This document shows, piece after piece, positions 9,599 through 19,589 of a stretch of 64,000 nt of DNA. Source of the stretch: Enterobacter asburiae (GTDB lineage: Bacteria > Pseudomonadota > Gammaproteobacteria > Enterobacterales > Enterobacteriaceae); the NCBI RefSeq assembly GCF_021440515.1, contig NZ_JAKCMV010000012.1, forward strand, positions 1 through 64,000. Reading direction: 5' to 3'. Within the stretch, counting starts at the first letter, position 1, and each line of letters starts with the position of its first letter. The notes beneath the pieces were generated by a model. That model was given only the letters and a program-made list of their open reading frames with translations, ran no database searches and was not told the DNA's origin. A program made the position numbers and the translations under genes.

Positions 9599-10972
9599 AT
9601 GTCTGTACCATCTATCGACTGGGATTTGGCCCTAATCCAGAAATATAACTATTCCGGGCCGCGCTATACCTCATACCCCACCGCGCTGGAATTCTCCGAT
9701 GCTTTCGGCGAGGCGGATTTTCAGCAGGCCGTCGCGCGCTATCCCGAGCGTCCGCTATCGCTCTACGTCCATATTCCGTTCTGCCATAAGCTCTGCTACT
9801 TCTGCGGCTGCAATAAAATCGTTACCCGCCAGCAGCACAAGGCCGATCGGTATCTGGATGCGCTTGAGCAGGAAATTCTGCATCGCGCACCGCTCTTTGA
9901 GGGCCGTCACGTCAGCCAGCTTCACTGGGGCGGCGGTACGCCAACCTATCTGAATAAAGCGCAAATCAGCCGTCTGATGACGCTTTTGCGCGCGAACTTC
10001 CGCTTTAACGATGACGCTGAAATCTCGATCGAAGTGGATCCGCGTGAAATCGAGCTGGACGTGCTGGATCATTTACGCGCCGAAGGGTTTAACCGCCTGA
10101 GCATGGGCGTGCAGGACTTCAACAAAGAGGTGCAGCGCCTGGTAAACCGCGAGCAGGACGAAGAGTTTATCTTCGCCTTGCTGAACCATGCGCGTGATAT
10201 CGGCTTTACCTCGACCAATATCGACCTGATTTACGGCCTGCCAAAACAGACGCCGGAAAGCTTCGCCTTTACGCTAAAACGCGTGGCCGAGCTCAACCCA
10301 GACCGCCTCAGCGTCTTTAACTATGCCCACCTGCCGACCCTGTTCGCCGCGCAGCGCAAAATCAAAGATGCCGATCTCCCGTCTGCCCAGCAGAAGCTGG
10401 ATATTTTGCAGGAAACCATTACTTCCCTGACCGAGACCGGCTATCAGTTTATCGGTATGGATCACTTCGCCCGCCCGGACGACGAGCTGGCCATTGCCCA
10501 GCGTGAAGGCGTTCTGCATCGTAACTTCCAGGGCTACATCACGCAGGGCGATACCGATTTGCTCGGCATGGGCGTTTCAGCCATCAGCATGATCGGGGAC
10601 TGCTACGCGCAGAACCAGAAAGAGCTAAAGCTGTACTATCAGCAGGTCGATGAAACGGGTAACGCCCTGTGGCGCGGGATCGCGTTGACGCGCGATGACT
10701 GCATTCGCCGGGACGTGATTAAGGCGCTTATCTGCAACTTCCGCCTCGATTTCAGCGAGGTAGAAGCGCAGTGGGACCTGAACTTTGGTGATTACTTCGC
10801 GGAAGACCTGAAGCTGCTCGCGCCGCTGGCGAAAGACGGGCTGGTGGATGTGTCAGAAGGTGCAATTGAAGTGACGCCAAAAGGCCGTTTGTTGATTCGT
10901 AATATCTGCATGTGCTTCGACGCCTATCTGCGTCAGAAGGCGCGGATGCAGCAGTTTTCGCGGGTAATTTAA
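9599..10972 (+). CDS. hemN: HemN, oxygen-independent coproporphyrinogen III oxidase
   Basis: HemN is a radical SAM enzyme that decarboxylates two propionates of coproporphyrinogen III without oxygen, in haem synthesis. The 4Fe-4S/SAM motif CHKLCYFCGC is near residue 62, followed by HWGGGTPTYL and the GLPKQTPESF region. ATG at 9599 follows AAGGAG and gives 457 residues, identical in length to E. coli. A longer frame from 9515 overlaps the small upstream frame and is not conserved. A pair of REP elements follows. Confidence 0.97.
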   Translation: MSVPSIDWDLALIQKYNYSGPRYTSYPTALEFSDAFGEADFQQAVARYPERPLSLYVHIPFCHKLCYFCGCNKIVTRQQHKADRYLDALEQEILHRAPLFEGRHVSQLHWGGGTPTYLNKAQISRLMTLLRANFRFNDDAEISIEVDPREIELDVLDHLRAEGFNRLSMGVQDFNKEVQRLVNREQDEEFIFALLNHARDIGFTSTNIDLIYGLPKQTPESFAFTLKRVAELNPDRLSVFNYAHLPTLFAAQRKIKDADLPSAQQKLDILQETITSLTETGYQFIGMDHFARPDDELAIAQREGVLHRNFQGYITQGDTDLLGMGVSAISMIGDCYAQNQKELKLYYQQVDETGNALWRGIALTRDDCIRRDVIKALICNFRLDFSEVEAQWDLNFGDYFAEDLKLLAPLAKDGLVDVSEGAIEVTPKGRLLIRNICMCFDAYLRQKARMQQFSRVI

Positions 10973-10979
10973 CTGTGTT

Positions 10980-11054
10980 GCCGGGTGGCGCTTCGCTTAC
11001 CCGGCCTACATTTCACGCTTTTGTAGGCCGGGTAAGGCGTAGCCGCCACCCGGC
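10980..11054. repeat. REP pair (BIME) after hemN
   Basis: Two oppositely oriented copies of GCCGGGTGGCG...CTTACCCGGCCTAC face each other about 13 bases apart. Such elements bind gyrase, IHF or Pol I and can stabilise or end transcripts. Related copies recur near 20591, 22317, 32672, 45801 and 54280. Confidence 0.85.
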
Positions 11055-11071
11055 TTTTATGTTCAAACCCG

Positions 11072-11182
11072 CTAGCTAAACAGCCCGACCAGCGCCGCAC
11101 ACAGCACGGCGGCAACCGCGGTTTGTGGCGTATGGCCTTCAACTGCTCCGCTAGAGAGCATATTCACTAATGATTCCAGCAT
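11072..11182 (-). CDS. yshB: YshB, 36-residue small membrane protein
   Basis: Translating the minus strand from ATG at 11182 gives MLESLVNMLSSGAVEGHTPQ and then a hydrophobic Ala-rich segment ending in LVGLFS. This matches E. coli YshB in length (36 residues) and pattern, and in its position between hemN and glnG. YshB is an expressed small protein of unclear function; in Salmonella it has been linked to intracellular survival. The ORF is far too short for ordinary gene finders. It lies 109 bases downstream of glnG on the same strand. Confidence 0.85.
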   Translation of the reverse strand: MLESLVNMLSSGAVEGHTPQTAVAAVLCAALVGLFS

Positions 11183-11291
11183 GATGTTCCCCCCAATTTC
11201 CGGGCACGATCATACAAAACTTATTCGAACAGTAAAGCGCAAAATAACGCCAGTTTGCGCTCAATTCTTCATCTTTACACAGCGGTGGAAA

Positions 11292-12704
11292 TCACTCCAT
11301 TCCCAGCTCTTTCAGCTTGCGGGTCAGGGTGTTTCGCCCCCATCCCAGCAGGCGTGCCGCTTCCTGCTTATGGCCCTGCGTATGACGAAGCGCGGTGGTC
11401 AACAGCGTGCGTTCCATTTCGGGCTGAGCCTCTGAAAGCAGGTTTTGATGACCGGAACGCAGCGCGCGATCGGCCCACTGTGCCAGCAGCGTTGCCCAGC
11501 TGTCCGGCAGCGCGTGTCCGGTGCTGCTTTCCGGCGCGGTGGCTTCAAACAGTTCGCCCGGTAAATCCTGGATCAGCACCTCTTGCCCGGCCGCCATTAC
11601 CGTCAGCCAGCGGCAGGTGTTTTCCAACTGACGCACGTTGCCCGGCCACGCCAGACGTGTGAGGGCGGCATCGGTTTCCGGGTGCAGCTGTTTGGCTTCG
11701 ACGCCCAGCTCGCGCGCCGCAACCTGAAGGAAATGACGCGCCAGACGCGGGATATCCTCCCGGCGCTCGCGCAGCGGCGGCAGATGAACGCGGATCACGT
11801 TCAGACGGTGGAACAGGTCTTCACGGAATTTGCCTTCCTGCACGCGCAGTTCAAGGTTCTGGTGGGTCGCGGCGATAATGCGCACGTCCACCTTCACGGG
11901 CGCATAGCCGCCGACGCGATAAAACTGGCCGTCGGCCAGCACGCGCAGCAGACGAGTCTGGACATCCAGCGGCATATCACCGATTTCATCCAGGAACAGC
12001 GTCCCGCCATCGGCCTGCTCGAAGCGCCCCTGGCGAATGGTATTGGCGCCGGTGAAGGCCCCTTTTTCATGGCCGAAAAGCTCTGACTCAATCAGGTCTT
12101 TGGGAATGGCCGCCATATTTAGCGCGATAAACGGCGCTTTTGCCCGTGGGCTGTGGCGATGCAGGGCGTGGGCGACCAGCTCTTTACCGGTTCCCGACTC
12201 GCCGTTAATCAACACGCTGATGGAGGAGCGGGACAGGCGGCCAATAATGCGAAACACGTCCTGCATGGCAGGCGCTTCGCCAATGATGTCCGTGGTCGGG
12301 CCAAAATCCGGGGCGTTACGCGGCTGCTGCTGCTCCTGATAATGGCTGATGGCGCGTTCGACCAGCGCGACCGCTTCGTCGATATCAAAGGGTTTAGGCA
12401 GATAATCAAACGCCCCTTGCTGATAGGCGCTGACGGCGGCGTCCAGATCGGAGTGCGCCGTCATTATGATGACCGGAAGCATAGGGTGGCGTTGCTTGAT
12501 CTGTTTTAACAGCGCCAGCCCGTCCATGCCCGGCATACGAATATCCGACAGCAGGACATCCGGGGTTTTAGTGGTGAGTGCATCCAGCACGTCGCTGCCG
12601 CTTTCAAACGTCGTGCAGCTTAATCCTGCCCCTGTGAGCGCGCGTTCAAGCACCCAACGGATGGAGCTATCGTCATCGACTACCCAGACTATCCCTCGTT
12701 GCAT
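11292..12704 (-). CDS. glnG: NtrC (GlnG), nitrogen response regulator
   Basis: NtrC is a sigma-54 activator controlling glnA and other nitrogen genes. The receiver domain has DDD at residues 10-12 and the phosphoacceptor D54 (LLSDIRMPG). The AAA+ domain has Walker A GESGTGKE, the sigma-54-contacting GAFTGA loop and Walker B TLFLDEIG. The C-terminal Fis-like HTH ends ARLLGWGRNTLTRKLKELGM. ATG at 12704 is used; the GTG three codons earlier is less likely. It follows glnL in the glnALG operon. Confidence 0.97.
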   Translation of the reverse strand: MQRGIVWVVDDDSSIRWVLERALTGAGLSCTTFESGSDVLDALTTKTPDVLLSDIRMPGMDGLALLKQIKQRHPMLPVIIMTAHSDLDAAVSAYQQGAFDYLPKPFDIDEAVALVERAISHYQEQQQPRNAPDFGPTTDIIGEAPAMQDVFRIIGRLSRSSISVLINGESGTGKELVAHALHRHSPRAKAPFIALNMAAIPKDLIESELFGHEKGAFTGANTIRQGRFEQADGGTLFLDEIGDMPLDVQTRLLRVLADGQFYRVGGYAPVKVDVRIIAATHQNLELRVQEGKFREDLFHRLNVIRVHLPPLRERREDIPRLARHFLQVAARELGVEAKQLHPETDAALTRLAWPGNVRQLENTCRWLTVMAAGQEVLIQDLPGELFEATAPESSTGHALPDSWATLLAQWADRALRSGHQNLLSEAQPEMERTLLTTALRHTQGHKQEAARLLGWGRNTLTRKLKELGME

Positions 12705-12716
12705 AAACGTCACCTT

Positions 12717-13766
12717 TTATTTTTTAATCGGCAGGAACACCGAAAACTCGGTATGGCCCGGCCAACTGGTAAATTCAATTTTTCCGGAATGTTGGTCGAT
12801 CAAGCTGCGGGCAATGGATAACCCCAGCCCGGTACCGCCTTCGCGACCGCTCACCATCGGATAGAACAGGGTGTCCTGAAGATGCGATGGAATGCCAGGC
12901 CCGTTGTCCTCAACGTCAATACGTGCCGCCAGACGGTAGCGCACGCCGTGCAGGGTCAGCTGGAACGCCGTGCGGGTGCGCAGGATAATTTCCCCGCCGT
13001 CCGGTCCCAGCGCCTGAAGTGCATTGCGCACGATATTCAGTAAAACCTGCTCAATCTGGTCGGGATCGTGCGCCAGCTCGGGCAGACTGGGATCGTAATC
13101 GCGCACCAGCGTGACGTTATCCGGCAGCTCCATCGATACCAGCTTCACCACGCGCTCGGCTACCTTATGAATGCTCTCGGAAATGTGCATTCCCGGCTGC
13201 TGCGGCCCGAGCAGTCTGTCGACCAGGTTGCGCAGGCGATCGGCCTGCTCAATGATGACGTTGGTGTATTCCGCCAGCGCCGGGTCGGGCAGGGCTTTGG
13301 TTAACAGCTGTGCCGCGCCGCGTAAGCCCCCTAGCGGGTTTTTAATCTCATGGGCCAGGCCGCGCACCAGATCCCGCGCTGCAATCTGCTGAGCGTGCTG
13401 GAGCTGCTCCTGGCTCAGTCGGCGCTGATTATCCATCGGCGCCATTTCCAGCAAGATCAGCCCTTCCGGGAGGCGTTGCGCGGTAAGCGACAAAATATGC
13501 GAGCGCCCGTCGATCACCAGCGTGACTTCGTTATCCGTAAACCCCTGGCCGGCCTGCAAACTTTCCTGCATCAGGCCAATATTTAGCGAAAAATAGCTCA
13601 GAAGTTCCGGAAGCGGGGTGCCAAACAGTTTTCGCGCGCTTTGGGCGAGCAGCTGCTGCGCCGCCGGGTTGGCGTAATGAACGGCCAGCTCGTCGTCGAC
13701 CAGCAAAATACTGTTAATAAGAGAATTGAGGATCTGCCCAGCATCGGGCAGCGTGCCGGTTGCCAT
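12717..13766 (-). CDS. glnL: NtrB (GlnL), nitrogen sensor histidine kinase/phosphatase
   Basis: NtrB phosphorylates or dephosphorylates NtrC under control of PII and the glutamine signal, and it is cytoplasmic. An N-terminal PAS domain ([25 protein letters not shown]) is followed by the H-box [11 protein letters not shown] and by the N, G1 and G2 boxes ([28 protein letters not shown]). At 349 residues it equals E. coli. It lies 12 bases upstream of glnG and is preceded by an NtrC-type site that serves the glnL promoter. Confidence 0.97.
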   Translation of the reverse strand: MATGTLPDAGQILNSLINSILLVDDELAVHYANPAAQQLLAQSARKLFGTPLPELLSYFSLNIGLMQESLQAGQGFTDNEVTLVIDGRSHILSLTAQRLPEGLILLEMAPMDNQRRLSQEQLQHAQQIAARDLVRGLAHEIKNPLGGLRGAAQLLTKALPDPALAEYTNVIIEQADRLRNLVDRLLGPQQPGMHISESIHKVAERVVKLVSMELPDNVTLVRDYDPSLPELAHDPDQIEQVLLNIVRNALQALGPDGGEIILRTRTAFQLTLHGVRYRLAARIDVEDNGPGIPSHLQDTLFYPMVSGREGGTGLGLSIARSLIDQHSGKIEFTSWPGHTEFSVFLPIKK

Positions 13767-13788
13767 TCAGCAGTCTCCTGGAGTTGGT

Positions 13789-13805
13789 TGCACTAATTTA
13801 GTGCA
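13789..13805. promoter_or_regulatory. NtrC-binding site at the glnL promoter
   Basis: TGCACTAATTTAGTGCA is a near-perfect palindrome fitting the NtrC consensus TGCACC-N5-GGTGCA. It is 23 bases before the glnL start. At this position NtrC represses the glnL promoter in E. coli. Confidence 0.8.
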
Positions 13806-13851
13806 GTATAGCGTTTTCGTTGTGAAAAGCGCGTGAGATCAGGTTGTTGGT

Positions 13852-13940
13852 GGAGAAAAAAGCCCATCCGGAGATGGGCTAAAGTTTCCACGGCAACTAC
13901 TCCCGGCGCTTGTCACGCCGGGTAAAACAACTTTATTAAA
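13852..13940 (-). ncRNA. glnZ: glnA 3' UTR with terminator; candidate GlnZ sRNA
   Basis: After the glnA stop comes a CCCGGCG...CGCCGGG hairpin, then the terminator AGCCCATC / GATGGGCT with a T run (minus strand, 13856-13880). In E. coli and Salmonella an Hfq-binding sRNA, GlnZ, is processed from the glnA 3' UTR. I infer the same here from position and terminator; the RNA ends are not determined. Confidence 0.5.
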
Positions 13941-15345
13941 CGCTGTAGTACAGCTCGAACTCAACCGGGTGCGGAGTCATACGAACGCGGTCGTTTTCTT
14001 CGGTACGCAGCGCGATGTAAGCGTCAATCGCTTCATCAGTGAACACGCCGCCAGCGGTCAGGAACTCACGGTCTGCGTCCAGCGCCTGGAGGGCTTCTTC
14101 CAGAGAGCCAGCAACCTGTGGGATCTCTTTCGCTTCTTCTGGCGGCAGGTCGTACAGGTTTTTGTCCATCGCTTCGCCCGGGTGGATCTTGTTCTTGATA
14201 CCGTCCAGACCCGCCATCAGCAGTGCTGCGAAGCACAGGTATGGGTTAGCCGCTGGATCCGGGAAGCGCACTTCGATACGACGCGCTTTTGGCGACGCAA
14301 CCACTGGAATACGGATAGAAGCAGAACGGTTACGGGCAGAGTAGGCCAGCATTACCGGTGCTTCGTAGCCTGGGACCAGACGCTTGTAGGAATTAGTGGT
14401 TGGGTTCGCCAGGGCGTTGATCGCTTTAGCGTGTTTGATAACACCACCGATGTAGTGCAGCGCCTGCTCGGACAGACCGGCATATTTGTCGCCAGAGAAC
14501 AGGTTTGTGCCGTTCTTGGACAGGGACATGTGGCAGTGCATACCGGAACCGTTGTCGCCAAACATTGGTTTTGGCATGAAGGTCGCGGTTTTACCGAAGC
14601 GGTGCGCGACGTTGTGAACAACGTATTTGTAGATCTGAATCTCATCCGCTTTCTTGGTCATGGTGTTGAAGCGGGTTGCGATTTCGTTCTGACCAGCGGT
14701 TGCCACTTCGTGGTGATGCGCTTCAACGACCAGGCCCATCTCTTCCATGATCAGACACATGGTAGAACGGATGTCCTGTGAAGAATCGACCGGAGGAACC
14801 GGGAAGTAACCGCCTTTCACGCCAGGACGGTGACCTTTGTTACCGCCTTCGTATTTGGTAGAGGAGTTCCATGCGCCTTCGATGTCATCGATAGCCACGT
14901 GGGAACCAGAAATTGAAGCACCAAAACGGATGTCGTCGAACAGGAAGAACTCTGGCTCTGGCCCGAACAGAACGGTGTCTGCGATGCCGGTAGAGCGCAG
15001 GTACTCTTCAGCGCGTTTTGCGATAGAGCGTGGGTCGCGGTCGTAACCTTGCAGCGTGCCTGGCTCGAGGATGTCGCAACGGATGATCAGCGTAGACTCT
15101 TCGAAGAACGGGTCAATGAGCGCAGTGGTCGCGTCCGGCATCAGAACCATGTCGGATTCGTTAATGCCTTTCCAGCCACCAATGGAGGAGCCGTCAAACA
15201 TTTTGCCTTCTTCAAAGAATTCGGCGTTCACCTGATGAGCAGGGATCGTGACGTGCTGTTCTTTACCTTTGGTATCGGTGAAGCGCAGATCAACAAACTT
15301 CACTTCATGTTCGTTCAGCATCGTCAAAACGTGTTCAGCGGACAT
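13936..15345 (-). CDS. glnA: Glutamine synthetase, type I
   Basis: GlnA makes glutamine from glutamate, ammonia and ATP as a dodecamer, and it is shut down by adenylylation of a Tyr. At 469 residues it is the usual GSI-beta length. [12 protein letters not shown] is near residue 50, the catalytic region GSGMHCHMS follows, and the adenylylation site is NLYDLPPEE. It heads glnA-glnL-glnG and is divergent from typA. Its upstream region carries several NtrC sites and a sigma-54 promoter. Confidence 0.98.
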   Translation of the reverse strand: MSAEHVLTMLNEHEVKFVDLRFTDTKGKEQHVTIPAHQVNAEFFEEGKMFDGSSIGGWKGINESDMVLMPDATTALIDPFFEESTLIIRCDILEPGTLQGYDRDPRSIAKRAEEYLRSTGIADTVLFGPEPEFFLFDDIRFGASISGSHVAIDDIEGAWNSSTKYEGGNKGHRPGVKGGYFPVPPVDSSQDIRSTMCLIMEEMGLVVEAHHHEVATAGQNEIATRFNTMTKKADEIQIYKYVVHNVAHRFGKTATFMPKPMFGDNGSGMHCHMSLSKNGTNLFSGDKYAGLSEQALHYIGGVIKHAKAINALANPTTNSYKRLVPGYEAPVMLAYSARNRSASIRIPVVASPKARRIEVRFPDPAANPYLCFAALLMAGLDGIKNKIHPGEAMDKNLYDLPPEEAKEIPQVAGSLEEALQALDADREFLTAGGVFTDEAIDAYIALRTEENDRVRMTPHPVEFELYYSV

Positions 15346-15432
15346 ACTTAACTCTCCAGATTGGTCATTGTCGTCGTGGTAACGAGGTCTTCAAATTCTG
15401 TGTTTTGCTGGCTGTGTTGCCATGTTTTTAAT

Positions 15433-15451
15433 AAAGCGAAATCTGTGCCAA
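15433..15451 (-). promoter_or_regulatory. Sigma-54 promoter glnAp2
   Basis: On the minus strand TTGGCAC-N5-TCGCTTT fits the -24/-12 pattern and matches E. coli glnAp2 as remembered. It lies about 88 bases before the glnA start. Confidence 0.85.
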
Positions 15452-15483
15452 CTTTTAAAACACCCCAAAAAGGCGTTATCATG

Positions 15484-15572
15484 CGCACCATAGTGCAAAA
15501 CTGCTGCACCACGATGGTTATGTTGCACCAGTATAGTGCTTCAGTGTGAACACTGAGCACCATATTGGTGCA
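15484..15572. promoter_or_regulatory. Cluster of NtrC sites upstream of glnA
   Basis: Four GCAC...GTGC-type elements lie at 15484-15496, 15506-15518, 15525-15539 and 15557-15572. The last, GCACCATATTGGTGCA, is a strong consensus site. They form the enhancer for sigma-54 transcription of glnA. The outer sites also overlap the sigma-70 glnAp1 region. Confidence 0.85.
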
Positions 15573-15723
15573 ATTTTCGTTAAAGTGCCCTTTTTACGCT
15601 CCGTGAAAGCGATCACAAAGCATCTCTGCGATACTTGTTAGCGGAGGATGTTTGTGATCCTGTTTTGTAGTGCGATTAATCCGTGTACAATAACGCGCTA
15701 TTTCTAATGCCTGAGGCAAAGTT

Positions 15724-17547
15724 GTGATCGAAAATCTGCGTAATATCGCCATCATCGCGCACGTTGACCATGGTAAAACTACCCTGGTTGATAAGCTGCT
15801 ACAGCAATCTGGTACGTTTGACGCCCGTGCTGAAACTCAAGAACGCGTGATGGACTCCAACGATTTGGAGAAAGAGCGTGGGATTACCATCCTCGCTAAA
15901 AACACCGCTATCAAATGGAATGACTACCGTATCAACATCGTTGATACCCCAGGGCACGCCGACTTCGGTGGTGAAGTTGAGCGCGTAATGTCCATGGTAG
16001 ACTCCGTTCTGCTGGTCGTTGATGCAATGGATGGCCCAATGCCGCAGACGCGCTTCGTAACCAAGAAAGCATTTGCTCATGGTTTGAAGCCAATTGTTGT
16101 TATTAACAAAGTTGACCGCCCTGGCGCGCGTCCTGACTGGGTTGTGGATCAGGTCTTCGACCTGTTCGTTAACCTCGACGCGACCGACGAGCAGCTGGAC
16201 TTCCCTATCGTTTACGCTTCTGCGCTGAACGGTATCGCAGGTCTGGACCACGAAGACATGGCTGAAGACATGACCCCGCTGTACCAGGCGATTGTTGACC
16301 GTGTTCCTGCACCAAACGTTGATCTCGACGGCACCTTGCAGATGCAGATCTCTCAGCTCGACTACAACAACTATGTTGGTGTAATCGGCATTGGTCGTAT
16401 CAAGCGCGGTAAAGTGAAGCCTAACCAGCAGGTCACTATCATCGATAGCGAAGGCAAAACCCGTAACGGTAAAGTCGGTAAAGTACTGACTCACCTGGGT
16501 CTTGAGCGTATCGAGAGCGACATCGCTGAAGCGGGCGACATCATCGCTATCACCGGTCTGGGCGAGCTGAACATCTCCGACACCATCTGCGATCCGCAGA
16601 ACGTCGAAGCGCTGCCAGCCCTGTCTGTTGATGAACCAACCGTTTCCATGTTCTTCAACGTCAACACCTCTCCGTTCTGTGGTAAAGAAGGTAAGTTCGT
16701 TACCTCTCGTCAGATCCTTGACCGCCTGAACAAAGAGCTGGTGCACAACGTTGCGCTGCGCGTTGAAGAAACCCCAGACGCTGATGCATTCCGCGTGTCT
16801 GGTCGTGGTGAGCTTCACCTGTCTGTTCTGATCGAAAACATGCGTCGTGAAGGTTTCGAAATGGCGGTTTCCCGTCCGAAAGTTATCTTCCGCGAAATCG
16901 ATGGCCGTAAACAAGAGCCATTCGAAAACGTAACGCTGGACGTTGAAGAGCAGCATCAGGGTTCTGTGATGCAGGCTCTGGGTGAGCGTAAAGGCGACCT
17001 GAAAAACATGAATCCAGATGGCAAAGGCCGCGTACGTCTTGACTACGTGATCCCAAGCCGTGGTCTGATCGGCTTCCGTTCAGAGTTCATGACCATGACC
17101 TCCGGTACGGGTCTGCTGTACTCCACCTTCAGCCACTACGACGACGTTCGTCCTGGTGATGTAGGTCAGCGTAACAACGGCGTACTGATCTCCAACGGTC
17201 AGGGTAAAGCGGTTGCGTTCGCACTGTTCAGCCTTCAGGACCGCGGTAAGCTGTTCCTGGGTCACGGTGCTGAAGTTTACGAAGGCCAGATCATCGGTAT
17301 TCACAGTCGTTCTAACGACCTGACTGTAAACTGCCTGACCGGTAAGAAACTGACCAACATGCGTGCGTCCGGTACTGACGAAGCAACGGTTCTGGTTCCA
17401 CCGATCAAGATGACTCTGGAGCAGGCTCTGGAATTCATCGATGACGACGAACTGGTAGAAGTGACTCCACAGTCAATTCGTATCCGTAAGCGTCACCTGA
17501 CCGAGAACGATCGTAAACGTGCAATGCGCGGTGCGAAAGAAGAGTAA
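15724..17547 (+). CDS. typA: TypA/BipA, ribosome-associated translational GTPase
   Basis: This EF-G-like GTPase aids ribosome assembly and growth at low temperature or under stress. The G motifs are AHVDHGKTT, the switch segment [13 protein letters not shown], and NKVD. EF-G domains and the BipA C-terminal domain follow, ending [15 protein letters not shown]. At 607 residues it equals E. coli. The start is GTG at 15724. It is divergent from glnA and ends at an intrinsic terminator. Confidence 0.97.
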   Translation: MIENLRNIAIIAHVDHGKTTLVDKLLQQSGTFDARAETQERVMDSNDLEKERGITILAKNTAIKWNDYRINIVDTPGHADFGGEVERVMSMVDSVLLVVDAMDGPMPQTRFVTKKAFAHGLKPIVVINKVDRPGARPDWVVDQVFDLFVNLDATDEQLDFPIVYASALNGIAGLDHEDMAEDMTPLYQAIVDRVPAPNVDLDGTLQMQISQLDYNNYVGVIGIGRIKRGKVKPNQQVTIIDSEGKTRNGKVGKVLTHLGLERIESDIAEAGDIIAITGLGELNISDTICDPQNVEALPALSVDEPTVSMFFNVNTSPFCGKEGKFVTSRQILDRLNKELVHNVALRVEETPDADAFRVSGRGELHLSVLIENMRREGFEMAVSRPKVIFREIDGRKQEPFENVTLDVEEQHQGSVMQALGERKGDLKNMNPDGKGRVRLDYVIPSRGLIGFRSEFMTMTSGTGLLYSTFSHYDDVRPGDVGQRNNGVLISNGQGKAVAFALFSLQDRGKLFLGHGAEVYEGQIIGIHSRSNDLTVNCLTGKKLTNMRASGTDEATVLVPPIKMTLEQALEFIDDDELVEVTPQSIRIRKRHLTENDRKRAMRGAKEE

Positions 17548-17568
17548 TTCACTCCTCTTTAGGTCTCT

Positions 17569-17597
17569 AAAACCCCGTCCTTGTGGCGGGGTTTTTC
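17569..17597 (+). terminator. typA terminator
   Basis: AAACCCCG / CGGGGTTT with a following T run lies 22 bases after the typA stop. Confidence 0.9.
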
Positions 17598-17680
17598 TTT
17601 TTCGGCGTTATGTTTCTGTTCATAGCCAAAGCTTATCTTTCCCGCTACAGTTACTTTTCCACGGCGAAAAGGAGATAAAC

Positions 17681-18280
17681 ATGCTTTATATCTTTGACTT
17701 AGGAAATGTAATCGTCGATATCGATTTTAATCGCGTACTGGGCGCATGGAGCGATTTTAGCCGTGTTCCGCTGGCAACGTTAAAACAGAACTTCGCGATG
17801 GGCGAGACTTTCCATCAGCATGAACGCGGTGAAATAAGCGATGAAGAGTTCGCCGCGCGTTTTTGTCACGAGATGGATCTGCCGTTAAGTTACGAGCAGT
17901 TTGCCCACGGCTGGCAGGCGGTGTTTGTGGCGATCCGCCCGGACGTTATCGACATCATGCACAAGCTGCGCGCGCAGGGCCATCGCGTGGTTGTCCTCTC
18001 AAACACCAACCGACTGCATACCACCTTCTGGCCGGATGAATACCCGGAGATACAAGCCGCTGCCGACCATATTTATCTCTCTCAGGAGATGGGCATGCGC
18101 AAACCGGAAGCGCGAATTTACGAGGCGGTGTTACAGCAGGAAGGATACTCCGCGGCCGATGCGGTCTTTTTCGACGATAACGCCGATAATATAGAGGGAG
18201 CTAACCAGCTAGGTATTACCTCAATTCTGGTGACCGGAAAAGAGACCATACCGAACTACTTTGCGAAGCAGTTATGTTAA
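17681..18280 (+). CDS. yihX: YihX, HAD-family alpha-D-glucose-1-phosphate phosphatase
   Basis: This is a cytoplasmic HAD phosphatase; the E. coli enzyme hydrolyses alpha-glucose-1-phosphate. The nucleophile motif [11 protein letters not shown] (DxGNV variant) opens the protein, LSNTN is motif II, and [12 protein letters not shown] carries the motif IV acids. ATG at 17681 follows GGAG and gives 199 residues. The much longer open frame begins inside typA and is not used. The stop overlaps yihY by 7 bases, starting a coupled operon yihX-yihY-dtd-fabY. Confidence 0.95.
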   Translation: MLYIFDLGNVIVDIDFNRVLGAWSDFSRVPLATLKQNFAMGETFHQHERGEISDEEFAARFCHEMDLPLSYEQFAHGWQAVFVAIRPDVIDIMHKLRAQGHRVVVLSNTNRLHTTFWPDEYPEIQAAADHIYLSQEMGMRKPEARIYEAVLQQEGYSAADAVFFDDNADNIEGANQLGITSILVTGKETIPNYFAKQLC

Positions 18281-19155
18281 AAACCGTTCATCAAAAAGCC
18301 ACACACCATACGCGCCCGCTCAGGGCGTGGCTAAAGCTGCTCTGGCATCGCATCGATGAGGACAACATGACGACGCTGGCGGGTAACCTCGCCTACGTGT
18401 CGCTGCTCTCGCTGGTGCCGCTGGTGGCGGTGGTATTTGCCCTGTTCTCCGCCTTTCCGATGTTCGCGGACGTGAGCCTACAGCTTCGTCATTTCGTCTT
18501 TGCGAACTTCATTCCCGCGACGGGCGATGTGATACAGAACTACATCGAGCAGTTTGTCGCTAACTCCAGCAAAATGACGGCGGTGGGGGCGTGCGGCCTT
18601 ATCGTCACCGCGCTGCTGCTGATGTACGCCATCGACAGCGCGCTCAACACTATCTGGCGCAGTAAAAAAGCGCGGCCCAAGGTTTACTCCTTTGCCGTGT
18701 ACTGGATGATTTTAACGCTCGGCCCGCTGCTGGCCGGGGCGAGTCTGGCGATCAGCTCTTATCTGCTCTCGCTGCGCTGGGCAAGCGACTTAAACGGCGC
18801 GATCGACAACGTGCTGCGCCTGTTCCCGCTAATCCTCTCCTGGCTCTCTTTCTGGCTGCTTTACAGCGTGGTGCCGACCACGCGGGTGCCTAACCGTGAT
18901 GCGGTAGTGGGCGCGCTGGTGGCCGCGGTGCTCTTCGAACTGGGAAAAAAAGGCTTTGCGCTTTACATCACCATGTTCCCGTCGTATCAGCTGATTTATG
19001 GCGTGCTGGCGGTGATCCCCATCCTGTTTGTCTGGGTCTACTGGACCTGGTGTATCGTCTTGCTTGGTGCTGAAATAACTGTCACTCTCGGGGTATACCG
19101 CGAACTCAAAAAAGCCGCACAGGCTGAAAAAGAAGAAGAAGCAGACCAACCATGA
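18274..19155 (+). CDS. yihY: YihY, UPF0761/BrkB-family inner membrane protein
   Basis: This polytopic inner-membrane protein has about six hydrophobic segments in 293 residues. The family motif is [20 protein letters not shown] near residues 29-48. It was once called RNase BN by mistake; its role is unknown. The C-terminal tail is charged ([15 protein letters not shown]). Both ends overlap neighbours (yihX by 7 bases, dtd by 4), which indicates translational coupling. Confidence 0.93.
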   Translation: MLKTVHQKATHHTRPLRAWLKLLWHRIDEDNMTTLAGNLAYVSLLSLVPLVAVVFALFSAFPMFADVSLQLRHFVFANFIPATGDVIQNYIEQFVANSSKMTAVGACGLIVTALLLMYAIDSALNTIWRSKKARPKVYSFAVYWMILTLGPLLAGASLAISSYLLSLRWASDLNGAIDNVLRLFPLILSWLSFWLLYSVVPTTRVPNRDAVVGALVAAVLFELGKKGFALYITMFPSYQLIYGVLAVIPILFVWVYWTWCIVLLGAEITVTLGVYRELKKAAQAEKEEEADQP

Positions 19156-19589
19156 TTGCATTAATACAGCGCGTTACCCGTGCCAGCGTTACCGTGGAGG
19201 GCAAGGTGACGGGTGAAATTGACCAGGGACTTTTGGTGTTATTGGGTGTCGAAAAGGAAGATGACGAGCAGAAAGCCAACCGCTTGTGCGAGCGCGTGCT
19301 GGGCTATCGCATCTTTAGCGATGCGGAAGGGAAGATGAACCTGAACGTTCAGCAGGCGGGCGGCAGCGTGCTGGTGGTGTCGCAGTTTACGCTGGCGGCG
19401 GACACCGGGCGGGGAATGCGACCGAGCTTTTCCAAAGGCGCCGCGCCGGACCGTGCTGAAGCGTTATACGAATACTTTGTTGAGCGTTGTCGCCAGCAGG
19501 ATATCAACACGCAAACCGGACGATTCGCTGCGGATATGCAGGTTTCGCTGGTGAACGATGGCCCCGTCACGTTCTGGCTCCAGGTATGA
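19152..19589 (+). CDS. dtd: D-aminoacyl-tRNA deacylase
   Basis: Dtd removes D-amino acids such as D-Tyr from tRNA and so protects translation. At 145 residues it has the typical size. The conserved active-site segments are [17 protein letters not shown] and the C-terminal [11 protein letters not shown], the latter holding the Gly-cisPro-containing NxGPVT motif. It starts within the yihY stop (ATGA) and ends overlapping the fabY start (ATGA). Confidence 0.97.
   Translation: MIALIQRVTRASVTVEGKVTGEIDQGLLVLLGVEKEDDEQKANRLCERVLGYRIFSDAEGKMNLNVQQAGGSVLVVSQFTLAADTGRGMRPSFSKGAAPDRAEALYEYFVERCRQQDINTQTGRFAADMQVSLVNDGPVTFWLQV

Noticed and set aside
13903-13923. Second terminator after glnA (CCCGGCG...CGCCGGG)
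   Set aside because: A REP-like hairpin without a T run on the minus strand; the real terminator is at 13856-13880.
15799-16956. 385-codon minus-strand frame opposite typA
   Set aside because: Shadow of the conserved typA gene, no recognisable motif.
17519-17680. Extended yihX start inside typA
   Set aside because: The leader crosses the typA terminator and is not similar to YihX; ATG at 17681 has GGAG.
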